Assembly: GCA_016648135.1 (NCBI GenBank)
Contig: JADDOH010001995.1
Location: 124,001-188,000 of the forward strand
Direction of reading: 5' to 3'
DNA: 64,000 nt
DNA from: Agrypnia vestita
Taxonomy: Eukaryota > Arthropoda > Insecta > Trichoptera > Phryganeidae
The position numbers and the translations under genes were made by a program. Shown piece after piece: positions 56,059 through 64,000 of this stretch. The notes under the pieces were generated by a model that saw only the letters and a list, made by a program, of their open reading frames with translations, was not told where the DNA came from and did no database searches. Each line of letters begins with the position of its first letter. Positions within the stretch are counted from its first letter, which is position 1.

Positions 56059-57119
56059 GTATGTTTTTGATATTAATCTAGTATTTCAAACCTTCATAGC
56101 ATGAAAGTATGTCAAGCGACCTTCATCCACGACAAATTTTTTGTGTTACATATAATTACTTGAAAAATCACTTTTAACCCATTCTTGCTGAAGCAGGGGA
56201 TTTGTAATCCCCCAAATCAATATTTATCCCGATAACTCAGTAACTAAACAAGCAATTCAGCTAATAATTGGTGTAATCTTAAATCAAATGATTTAAAATT
56301 CATAATTTCTTAGTGGAAAATAAGTACAATATTTACATTAAAAATGTAAATATTTCAATTAATTACCATATCAAAACGTACATGTAATACTTTTCACACT
56401 TTTTTTCAAAATAGTAATTAACATGTTTTTAATAAAAAAACTGACTTTTAAATGATGGTTGAAGATTCAAAATACAGGAGTAAATACAATATATTGTTTC
56501 AAATCATCTCTTTGTGTGATTAGAAAGCGTTTTCAAATCATTAAAAAATGTAAAAATTTCCTCAATATGGCATCGTTAGATCCAAATTTGTCTATTCTCC
56601 AGATAAGTTGGACAGTCTATACATATTTTTGTTTTGTCCAAGTACAAAAAACGTATACAGTATTAAAACATTCCTTGATAACTATTCGCTTACCCCTACC
56701 CAAAATATTGGATTCCCACGAAGATCCCTTAAAGCAATCATGTGCAAAATGTGGACTTGGCAATCGAGTGTGAAAACCTTTTATGTATTAAAAGGTTAAA
56801 AAAACTGATCCCGATAAAAATAAACAAAAAATTTGTTTGTGTTGTCTGTTTATTTACATGTATATGACAAACAATTATTATCTTTGTACACTTACATAGA
56901 AAATAATGTAATTACGGCAATTTACTTACATAGAAAATTATGTAGTTACAGTAATTTCTTGACTATGCCTTCACAAGTCACGCGGCTGGCCGTTTGCTGC
57001 GGAGCAATCCTGGCTATATTAAAATGCAGGTCAAGCAGGTGCTTGACCAAATAGATTGCCATTGAAAACATGTTATAGTTGTAATGTTATTAATTAGATT
57101 TATTGTTGCATTTTTTTAG
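56059..57119 (+). other. ING3 intron 1 (of those seen)
   Basis: GTATGT ... TTTTTTTAG. AT-rich. An unrecognised frame at 56459-56773 is probably chance or an unknown relic. Confidence 0.8.
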
Positions 57120-57221
57120 AAAGGCGAGTTATGGAGGTTCTTCAAGCGGAAGCAGTGTCATGCTCCACTCTCAGCAGACACTCGCCTCATCAGTCAGCCG
57201 TTCATCTTCACCAACCCAGAG
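57120..57221 (+). CDS. ING3: ING3, Ser-rich linker exon
   Basis: Preceded by TTTTTTTAG and followed by GTAAAT. It completes the split Lys codon of the previous exon and reads KASYGGSSSGSSVML, HSQQTLASSVSRSSSPTQR. This matches the position of the serine-rich, low-complexity linker between the GRRTASLKAS motif and the PHD finger in ING3. Ends in phase 2. Confidence 0.9.
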
Positions 57222-57380
57222 GTAAATAATATACCCAAGTATGATATTGCGTTCATATTTATTTCAGTAATGAAAACCAGGAGATCTCGTGTCCATTGAG
57301 CTTTCACAAAATATCTTCTTTTGCATAATCCTTCAATATTTTCAAAAATTCAGATTTTTTAACCTACAAATTCAAATAAT

Positions 57381-57400
57381 TAACCTAACCTAACCTAACA
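57381..57400. repeat. Interstitial insect-telomere motif, (TTAGG)3 on minus strand
   Basis: TAACCTAACCTAACCTAACA contains three CCTAA units. It is bracketed by a direct duplication of TACAAATTCAAATAATT (about 57365-57381 and 57401-57417). Such a layout can arise when telomere-type repeats are added at a repaired break, but three units may also be chance. Confidence 0.6.
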
Positions 57401-58043
57401 TACAAATTCAAATAATTGAAACATTTTGTCTTTGAGCTATTTATCACCGAGCATTCACTCCGGTTCTATTTGTGTCACACAACAACTAACCAAAAAGTTC
57501 AACGGCACTCCTTTAAATTTCTCACGTACTGCCTACAGTACATGTACAACAGTTTAGAAAACACTGCTAAAAACCATTAGAGTTAAGCGGATACTCTTGC
57601 TTACCACTTGCTTGATATTAGAATTAATCTTAAATCTACCATATTAAAAATATTTTTTTTATAATTATTTTGTTAATCAGTGATATTTTTATTGAGTCAT
57701 CAAGAGATTTAAGACGAAATTTTTGCATTAAGTCATGTTACTTCATAATTGAGACTAAGTTCTTGCACTACCTCGCAAAAATTATGCAACATCTTCGCAA
57801 AAAGACAATGTTTGTTACATATTTGTGATGTGAAATAAGTGCATGTGTCTACTTTGCAAATATAATTCTAAGTAATTGAGCCATAAAAGGAATCAAAATG
57901 ATATATAAATTAATTTATTTTGATGGAAAATAAGATATCACAATTCTGGCAAAATTTCAACAAAATATAGAATAATATTTTTATATGTACGTTCTGATAA
58001 CACAATTACTGGAATTTGTCCACAGAGGGATAATTTTTAATTA

Positions 58044-59076
58044 CCCTAAGTTCTTGTCTGTAAGCCGCGGCCTATCAAAGGAAAGGAAAGTTGTGAAAAT
58101 GAAAATAGAACATCGGCTTATACATAAGTCCGGCTTTTACACAAAATCAATTTATTAAAAAAAGTTATACATTTTTTAAAATAATTTTTTATTAATTGAA
58201 GCCATCAAATTCTTCATCAGATTCAATATTAAAGAGATCAAACATCTTATTAAAAGATTCTGGAATTTCAGATTCTTTCAGATTTAATTTGATCTTAGGA
58301 TTCTTCTTCAGATTCTTCTTCACTATCAGTGGCACAAGATGTCGCAGTTGTTAGCACTTCGGTTGAATATTCGCAGATATTCATGGCTTTAAATCCATTT
58401 TTAATGCGATCCGCGGTTACTTCACTACAAAATTGTCGATCCATTGACATACTTCAGCATAAGTGGCCCTTTTGATTGATCCAGACTTAGTGAATGAATG
58501 GTAACCATTGACCATCCAGTCCTCCCATTTCTCACGCATTTTGGTTTTAAAAGATTTATGAACACCTAGATCCAGTGGTTGTAATTTAGACATCAGTCCT
58601 CCAGGAATAACAGCCAATTGTGAATACTTTTTCACCTTTTCTTTGACTTCTTTTGTGATGAGGTCGAACCGAATCGTATATTAAAACTGATTTCTGGCAA
58701 AAAAATGAATTCTTGCGTTTACGCCAATGTTTTCTAACCAATAGCTGACTATATCTGTGTCAACCCGCCCCTTTTCGTTTGCTGTGACAACAACTTCTTT
58801 AGGGAACACATCTTTAGGAATAGTTTTTCGTTTGAAAATCTGTAGCACACAAGACAACAGTAAAATTGCACTTTTTATTGCCAGTGGTAGTGATTCCGAC
58901 ATCAGTTGATCCCTTTGTGAGACCACTGACCTCACTCCCTCCTATTAGTTATATGTAGTACGTTCAGTTTAACCATGAGTCCGGCTTATCTATGATAAGA
59001 CTTTTATTATAAAAATTCGTATGATTTTTGGTCTCCGGTTTATACATGAGTCCGGCTTATAGACACCAACTTAGGG
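58044..59076 (-). mobile_element. Pogo/Tigger-like element with TA target duplication
   Basis: Ends CCCTAAGTTCTTGTCTGTAAG and, inverted, CCCTAAGTTGGTGTCTATAAG, each flanked by TA (58042-58043 and 59077-59078). A subterminal CCGGCTTATACATRAGTCCGG-type repeat also occurs at both ends. Length is about 1.0 kb, shorter than full Tigger elements. It contains a truncated DDE transposase on the minus strand. Confidence 0.88.
58200..58980 (-). pseudogene. Tigger/pogo DDE transposase, truncated
   Basis: From 58950 downwards the minus strand reads LPLAIKSAILLLS, FKRKTIPKDVFPKEVVVTA, NEKGRVDTDIVSYWLEN (the linker and start of the catalytic domain of CENP-B/Tigger-type transposases). Part of the catalytic domain is lost. 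A second block follows with a KYSQLAVIPGGLMSKLQPLD segment and VHKSFKTKMREKWEDWMV, the region after the second Asp, and later an acidic C-terminus. The N-terminal DNA-binding domain and at least part of the D-D-D triad are missing. Inactive. Confidence 0.88.
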
Positions 59077-59186
59077 TAGGATAGATTATAGAAGTCTCAC
59101 TCAATCTCAGGTAATATATATGGGAAATGTGTATTCGAAATTCTTCATAATTTGAAATTTTTAAAACTTCCCAAAATGTGAATTTC

Positions 59187-60212
59187 ATAGTAGATTAACC
59201 CCGATAATTCGAAAACCCCGGTAATTCATAATTCGAAATAGGTTTTAGCCCCTTGCTCCATAAATCAATACATTTTAGTTTGCGTAATTCGATTTTTATT
59301 TTGAAATTTGACTAAATTGGAAAAAAAAAATTCAATTTTTCTCGCAAGTGAGAACAACAAATATGTCAATATCGGGTACTTTAGTAATAGAAATGTTGCG
59401 ATCTTTGTATTAGCATAATAAGTATAGAGTTTTCGAAATATGAAAAACAGACGTTTTTCTCAAAATTAATGGCTTTTTTCGAGTTTTACAATTCTTGGCA
59501 AATTTCGCGATCAATTCACGGTACCTTATGGAATGCCATTTTTCATACATATTGTGTCGCGATCCCTAAAATTGGGGAATCCTCTGCATGCTTTCTTCAG
59601 TTGGCTGCCTTGATATGCGCGGATAGTTTATTTTGCAGCGTTTGCGCTAATCCTCGTACCTAAATGTGTTTTAAATTGTTTTTCATCATGTTTTTAAATT
59701 TGTATTTATTTCGATTTTTTCTAATAACTGTGTTTGTGCTATTAAAATGTTTAATTTTCTTTGTAAGATGTTATTAGTGACTTATCTTATTATTTTACGT
59801 TATTATTGACAATTTTATTTCTAGTAACCGTGCATTGTGTGACGATTGAAGAAGCATTCTATAAATTCAAGTATAATTAAACATTTTTGATTACGGCCAT
59901 TCAGACGTGACGGAAATGGAAAAAGAGATTTTTTCACAAGTGAAAACAGCAAAAATGTCAATGTGTACTTTGGCAATAGAAATGTCACGATATTTGCATT
60001 AACATAATAAATATTGCATTTTCAGAATGATTTCTTTAGATATAAGCATAAATTTACCAAAATTAATGGTTTTTTCAAGAGTTTTACAATTTTTGGCGAA
60101 TTCACAATCGCATCGCGATTTTTTTAATACTTTTTTTCAAATTAACGGTGTTCCACATAGTTGGAAAATTTTTTTTGGGTCCCTTGGATTTCGAATTAAC
60201 GAGCTTCTACTG
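59187..60212. mobile_element. Non-autonomous pogo-like element with internal duplication
   Basis: The right end ...TTTCGAATTAACGAGCTTCTACTG precedes TA at 60213. The left end near 59187 (TAGTAGATTAACCCCGATAATTCGAA) is a decayed version of CAGTAGAACCTCGTTAATTCGAA. The core segment (AAATGTCAATRTSKGTACTTTRGYAATAGAAATGT, TTTTTTCGAGTTTTACAATT) occurs twice, at about 59355-59500 and 59950-60100, and once at 54990-55160. Confidence 0.65.
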
Positions 60213-60329
60213 TATATAGCTTTGTCTCTGTGAGGCTTCCATAATTTATCCTAATTAAATGTAAAACAATTGAAATAACGTGTAATGAAATGTTTTTCTC
60301 CATTTAATATTTGTTTGTTATAATTCTAG

Positions 60330-60489
60330 TGTTGGCAGTGTGGGAGTATCTAATGCAGCACCCATCACATCGATGCCATTGGAAGAGGCTTTAACGGATG
60401 GTGAATGGACGTATGATCCTAACGAGCCTAGATACTGTATCTGCAACCAAGTCTCCTATGGAGATATGGTAGCTTGCGATAACGAAGAT
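60330..60489 (+). CDS. ING3: ING3, exon with first half of PHD finger
   Basis: TTCTAG precedes it and GTAAGT follows it. After finishing a Ser codon it reads [20 protein letters not shown], then [19 protein letters not shown] and [32 protein letters not shown] is the ING3-specific entry to the PHD finger. The zinc ligands C-x-C and the next Cys (ACDN) are present, as is the Tyr just before the first Cys that forms part of the H3K4me3 cage. Ends in phase 0. Confidence 0.97.
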
Positions 60490-61344
60490 GTAAGTTTTAA
60501 ATCATCTATCAGTTTTTAAGAAAAATATACATTTTGTACTCCCAGTTTCAAGAAACAGCGCACATACATAAGCAGTATGTGCATAAACATGTCCTAGGCA
60601 GCAATGAAGTACAGTGAAACTCGCTTAATAAATTCACTTTTAATAAGTTTTCCCGCTAAATAAGTTTAAATTCTGCGGTCCCGAAAAAGTCCCATACAAA
60701 TCCCATATTTTTTTTAGGTTTAATACGTTTCCCGCTCATTTTCGTTTCACGCCTAAGTAGTGAATATATTTATAGCTGAACTCAATTTATTCATACAAAT
60801 AAATCTTCATAATACGTTTTTCGGAAGACGAAATTTTGTTCAACATTCCTAAAAATGAAAAATGGGCGCAATAAAAATTAAGTGGTTTTGACAGTGTCAC
60901 AAATGTTCTAGTCGCTGAAAAAACCCTGTAGTATTTGAATAGGCTGATAAAATAATATTTAATAAATAAATTTATCCGGCGATTATTTACGATAATTTTT
61001 TATATAGTCGCCTAAACGAAACTGTTATCATTTTGGTTGTATTTCTTCGAGAAAACAATCGGCAATATTAATAACGTAATATCTCCTATCGTTTTCTAAG
61101 GCCGGCGTCACACTAGGTGTATCTTCCGTCGCGTCTTTGACGCCGCGGAATGCCGCTACTACGCGGATCATCTATCGTTCCGCCGGCGTCTGTTCGTTTC
61201 TCCGCCCGTGGAACTTACGTCAACGTAAAATCGGTGACGTCACGTCTCGTGTTTTTGATTGCAATGCGCCATATTTGACAGATTATCCGCACGTGTGTTT
61301 GTTCTCCGCGCGGTCCGCCGCAGAATATACTATGTGACTGCTAA

Positions 61345-61745
61345 GAGCCTGTCCAGATGACACGTTTTACGCGCGAGTGCACTCGCGCGTTCACGAGATA
61401 CTGGCGCTACATACATCCCGTCCAGATGCTGACGCGCGTTTGCTCACTCGCGCGTAAAACGTTTTTAGACAAGTTTTTTTTAAAATATAAAACAGTTTTT
61501 AAAAATTGTGGAGTCTGCTTTTGCCATATGCGCCAACATCTACGGAAATAAAACAATAATTTGCATATCTTGATGCAATATAAATTGAAACGCGCGAGTG
61601 GTCTCGCGCGTAATACGCGGTATCTGGACGCAATATAAATTGAAACGCGCGAGTGGTCTCGCGCGTAATACGCGGTATCTGGACGCAATATAAATTGAAA
61701 CGCGCGAGTGGTCTCGCGCGTAATACGCGGTATCCGGACAGGCTC
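61345..61745. mobile_element. Inner nested MITE (GAGCCTGTCC ends, TAA duplication)
   Basis: GAGCCTGTCCAGAT and, inverted, GAGCCTGTCCGGAT are flanked by TAA on both sides (61342-61344, 61746-61748), pointing to PIF/Harbinger. Both ends also carry CGCGCGAGTG...CACTCGCGCG hairpins. The right half is a tandem array of 55-bp units. Confidence 0.85.
61575..61739. repeat. Three tandem 55-bp units in the inner MITE
   Basis: Unit starts at 61575, 61630 and 61685. Each begins GCAATATAAATTGAAACGCG, includes a CGCGCGAG-TGGT-CTCGCGCG hairpin and ends GGTATCTGGAC. The first two units are identical and the last differs by one base (CCGGAC), so expansion was very recent. The unit embeds part of the element's own right terminus. 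Confidence 0.95.
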
Positions 61746-62303
61746 TAAATTCGGTTGCGGATTTGACGCGACAGAAGAAACGCATAGTGTGGCGCCGGCC
61801 TTAATGAGTTAAAATTTTGATAACTTATATAAATTTCTTTTAAAATTAAGGTTTGCACACAGGTAGTGACATACCTACATAAGTTATTTTATGGTTCCCT
61901 TTAATATGGTTATTAATAAAATATTTTTTGACAGTGCTAAATTTTTTTTTGTTTTGGTGGTTAATTTCTGACCCTCAGGTACTATTCACATAGGTAATAT
62001 TTTACAAATGTATATATTTACCTGCTTATTTTTTAAAAATAAAATGTCCTTAAATTTTCATATTATATAAACGAAAATTCAATTAAAATATAAAATTAGA
62101 AAGTGTTAATAAAATATGAAAAAAATATTGAATCACTGTTAATATGTTTTCACGCCTAATAAGTTTTTATTTGCTGGTCCCTTGAAAAACGTATTAAGAG
62201 AGTTTCACTGTATACGAAAGCAATCGACCTGTCTTGACTCTATACATACACATTTTAATAAGTATTAATGAAATGAACATGTGTTTTAATACTACATTTC
62301 TGC

Positions 62304-62310
<7 letters not shown>

Positions 62311-62336
<26 letters not shown>

Positions 62337-62424
62337 TTGTGTCGGGATCACGGCTCCACCTAAAGGCAAGTGGTACTGCCCGCAGTGCCACACCAACATG
62401 AGACGCAGAAACAGAAAGAACTGA
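62311..62424 (+). CDS. ING3: ING3, last exon: second half of PHD finger and stop
   Basis: Follows TGCATTTCAG. It reads [37 protein letters not shown] and TGA. It supplies the remaining zinc ligands (Cys, His of WFH, Cys, then C-x-x-C of YCPQC), completing a C4HC3 PHD finger, and the cage Trp of EWFH. The basic RRRNRKN tail resembles the Lys/Arg-rich end of other ING3 proteins, which contacts phosphoinositides in some ING family members. Confidence 0.97.
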
Positions 62425-62599
62425 GTGAAGCACGCGTTTTTTGATTCTGATTATATATTCTATTGATTGGACCATATGTGTACATAGGTATTACAAGCTA
62501 TTTTTTACTAGGATTTTCTAGGGACCAACAAAAAATCTGTGAAAGTTTTCGCTTTAGTTCTATTTAATTAAAAATCTTTAAATGATCTACTTTTTACCC
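62425..62599 (+). other. ING3 3' untranslated region, start
   Basis: Follows the TGA without introns. No clear poly(A) signal within this part; an AATAAA occurs farther on at 62884-62889, beyond a miniature element. The true transcript end is not known. Confidence 0.5.
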
Positions 62600-62822
62600 A
62601 GGGGCGTGCAATGGGAAAATTAAAGGATGAGACTATTTTGAAAAAAAATTAAACAAAATGATTTATTTCATAACACATATTCCTATCACAATTATTGTCA
62701 TATTATTCAGATTTTAATATAACATAATATTTTGTCTCATAAATATTTTATATTGATGTTTTTTTGCAAAATATCTGCTGCATAAAAGTCATGGTTCAAT
62801 GTACACGCTGCACGTGGCTGCT
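62600..62822. repeat. MITE-like element with CAGGGGCGTGCA end
   Basis: CAGGGGCGTGCAATGG at the left and, inverted, GTGCAGCGTGTACATTGAAC at the right. It shares ATAATTGTGATAGGAATA (inverted) and the CATAAAAGTCATGGTTCAATG segment with 25823-26061. Probably hAT-derived. Confidence 0.55.
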
Positions 62823-62919
62823 TTTACCTCAAGTGTTACAATAGACATTGTCTAATATATGGTTGCCAAATTTTATACACACAAATAAACCGCTACAAAA
62901 ACCACTACACTGCCAAATA

Positions 62920-63688
62920 CAGTAAGACCTCGTTTAGCACTTAGGATGCATTCTTAGACAAAATTAAGTGCTAAATCAAACAGCTTTTAACAAGATCATT
63001 TTAACACATAGCAATAATTATGGAGAACACGCGACCAAAAGTATACCAATTTTATTTTAGTTTAAAGATCTTTTTATATTAATTTGAATAATAGTGTATG
63101 TTTGTTATATTACACAAAGATATACATACAGAAATAATTAAAAATTCATGTTTGTTTGAAGGTCCTGGCTCTTCTAAAATTCTTGGTTGTTTAGACGATG
63201 AAGTAGTCTCGTTAAAAAAATGACAGTAGCAGGAAAATGCATCCTAAATGCTACGTTTTGCTTTTGCACTTCTTTTTTTCGGTTATCGTACCAAAGTTTT
63301 ACTAAGGAAACCTGTAACAATTCTTATTAGGGTTTTTCGTTTTCAGATTCACTGTACACTTCTATATTCAACTTCTATATGAATTACTTCTTTTGCCAGT
63401 TCTTGAAGGTTGTCGCTTATCTTAATGAACATGATGCAAGGAAACGGAAATGGTGTTGCTAGAGCCACGTGAATTTGAATGAACCACTTTTTGCTTAATG
63501 GTTCATGTTCGGGTATTGGTTCAGGTTTTACTTATTGGTTTATGTTCGGGTATTGGTTCATGTTTTGCTTATTGGTTCAATCGTATTATGCCACTATTAT
63601 TTGAATCAGCGTAAATTTTAAGTTTTTTTAGGCTTCCAATGTCTTATTGAATCTGCATTTATTGAGGAAGCTAAATGAGGTCTTACTG
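62920..63688. mobile_element. Pogo-like element (CAGTAAGACCTC ends)
   Basis: CAGTAAGACCTCGTTTAGC at the left and, inverted, CAGTAAGACCTCATTTAGC at the right, with TA on both sides (62918-62919, 63689-63690). Subterminal phrases with TAGCACTTAGGATGCATTC recur inside. No transposase was recognised in its 769 bp. Confidence 0.85.
63497..63578. repeat. Two-plus tandem 37-bp units
   Basis: GGTTCATGTTCGGGTATTGG, then TTCAGGTTTTACTTATT, repeats as GGTTTATGTTCGGGTATTGG, then TTCATGTTTTGCTTATT, followed by a third partial unit. It lies inside the pogo-like element. Confidence 0.8.
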
Positions 63689-63819
63689 TACACACATACA
63701 AAATGAGTCAGCCACCTTGTTGTTCCCAGATAATCATAAGGGCCCTTTTAGTGCTAACGTTGAACTTTCAAATTACTACCAACCTGAAACCTTTCCAGAT
63801 TGAATATGTTCTGTTGGCT

Positions 63820-63930
63820 CTACAACCCCTGGTGGGTCTTGGCTTCCTCGAGAGTGTTCCTTCACTGATCTCGGTCTTGTGCCAGCTCTCTCCAGTTCTG
63901 AATCTAATAAGCAGATATGTATGTCTTTGA
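63820..63930 (-). pseudogene. RTE-like LINE C-terminal scrap
   Basis: The minus strand reads QDRDQ, stop, RNTLEEAKTHQGL and a stop. This corresponds to the ADRxxWRxLVEEAKTHxGL terminus of RTE-type insect LINEs with W changed to TGA. Upstream coding sequence runs out of frame to the window edge. Confidence 0.55.
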
Positions 63931-64000
63931 GAAAATTAATTTTTAGTTTCGGCATTCCTAAGCTCCTTCGCCCTATTGGTTTTGAATTCGCCAGGGACTT

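Larger units (their letters stand above)
57222..60329 (+). other. ING3 intron 2, filled with pogo/Tigger DNA
   Basis: A 3.1-kb intron from GTAAAT to TTCTAG. It holds a Tigger-like element at 58044-59076 and a related MITE-like segment at 59187-60212. The first 800 bp are AT-rich with a short (CCTAA)3 tract. Confidence 0.85.
61099..61801. mobile_element. Middle nested MITE (AGGCCGGCGYCACACTA ends)
   Basis: AGGCCGGCGTCACACTAGGT at the left and its inverted partner (AYGCRTAGTGTGGCGCCGGCCT) at the right share roughly 37 bp with about six mismatches. TA lies on both sides. CpG-rich interior (GACGTCACG, CCGCGGAATG). It is interrupted by a third element at 61345-61745. Confidence 0.8.
60612..62210. 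mobile_element. Outer pogo-like element (CAGTGAAACTC ends)
   Basis: Left CAGTGAAACTCGCTTAATA and right TATTAAGAGAGTTTCACTG are inverted, with TA on each side (60610-60611, 62211-62212). Subterminal TTTCACGCCTAAKWAGT phrases occur near both ends. No transposase. It contains a complete second element at 61099-61801. Confidence 0.85.
60490..62310 (+). other. ING3 intron 3, occupied by nested transposons
   Basis: GTAAGT ... TGCATTTCAG. Nearly all of its 1.8 kb is one pogo-like element (60612-62210) with two further elements inside it. The original intron would have been only about 220 bp. Confidence 0.9.

Noticed and set aside
56459..56773. 104-codon frame in ING3 intron 1
   Set aside because: No recognisable domain. 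A CAKCGL phrase hinted at a zinc-binding tail, but nothing else supports a gene.
61575..61739. Regular 55-bp repeats considered as a CRISPR-like array
   Set aside because: The units are contiguous with no variable spacers, in a eukaryotic intron, and belong to a MITE end.

Overview
The window is AT-rich, intron-rich animal DNA, most likely from an insect and probably from a moth or butterfly. The evidence is an arthropod-type split gene with GT/AG introns, a mariner close to lepidopteran mariners, many 5'-truncated LINEs, Penelope-like elements, tetranucleotide-tailed repeats, and a short tract of the insect telomere motif. The lepidopteran assignment is inference from repeat types and was not tested by a search. 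No bacterial-type operon, rRNA or CRISPR array was seen.

Layout. Bases 1 to about 55.8 kb hold no host protein gene that I can support. They are AT-rich intergenic sequence filled with dead transposons. These include: Penelope-like retroelement remnants with GIY-YIG endonuclease ends and hammerhead-like RNA motifs (1.3-2.3 kb, 4.7-5.1 kb); at least a dozen LINE 3' ends on both strands; an internally deleted mariner with a perfect target-site duplication (35.25-36.37 kb); and many miniature or foldback DNA transposons. Three tRNA-like sequences occur (Glu-CTC-like at 22.4 kb, Arg-like at 35.1 kb, Thr-like at 52.8 kb), all diverged. Several short GC-rich islands (14.4, 17.2, 21.4, 33.1 and 48.1 kb) have no recognisable transposon ends and may be regulatory or conserved noncoding DNA. 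That is a guess from composition.

From 55,826 to 62,424 the plus strand carries the last four coding exons of an ING3-family gene (inhibitor of growth 3, a histone H3K4me3 reader of the NuA4/TIP60 acetyltransferase complex), ending in a complete PHD finger. All four exons join in frame. The N-terminal ING domain was not found in the window. Introns 2 and 3 are packed with pogo/Tigger relatives. Intron 3 holds a three-level nest of DNA transposons with a 55-bp triplet tandem repeat at its centre. Downstream (62.4-64 kb) are a CAGGGGCGT-type miniature element, another pogo-like element and a LINE tail.

The most unusual signals are the dispersed hammerhead-like cores, the nested transposons in the ING3 intron, a 765-bp miniature element present twice that carries a pogo end inside it, and very regular long hairpins at 18.4-19.0, 24.7-25.3, 33.5-33.8 and 50.2-50.4 kb.
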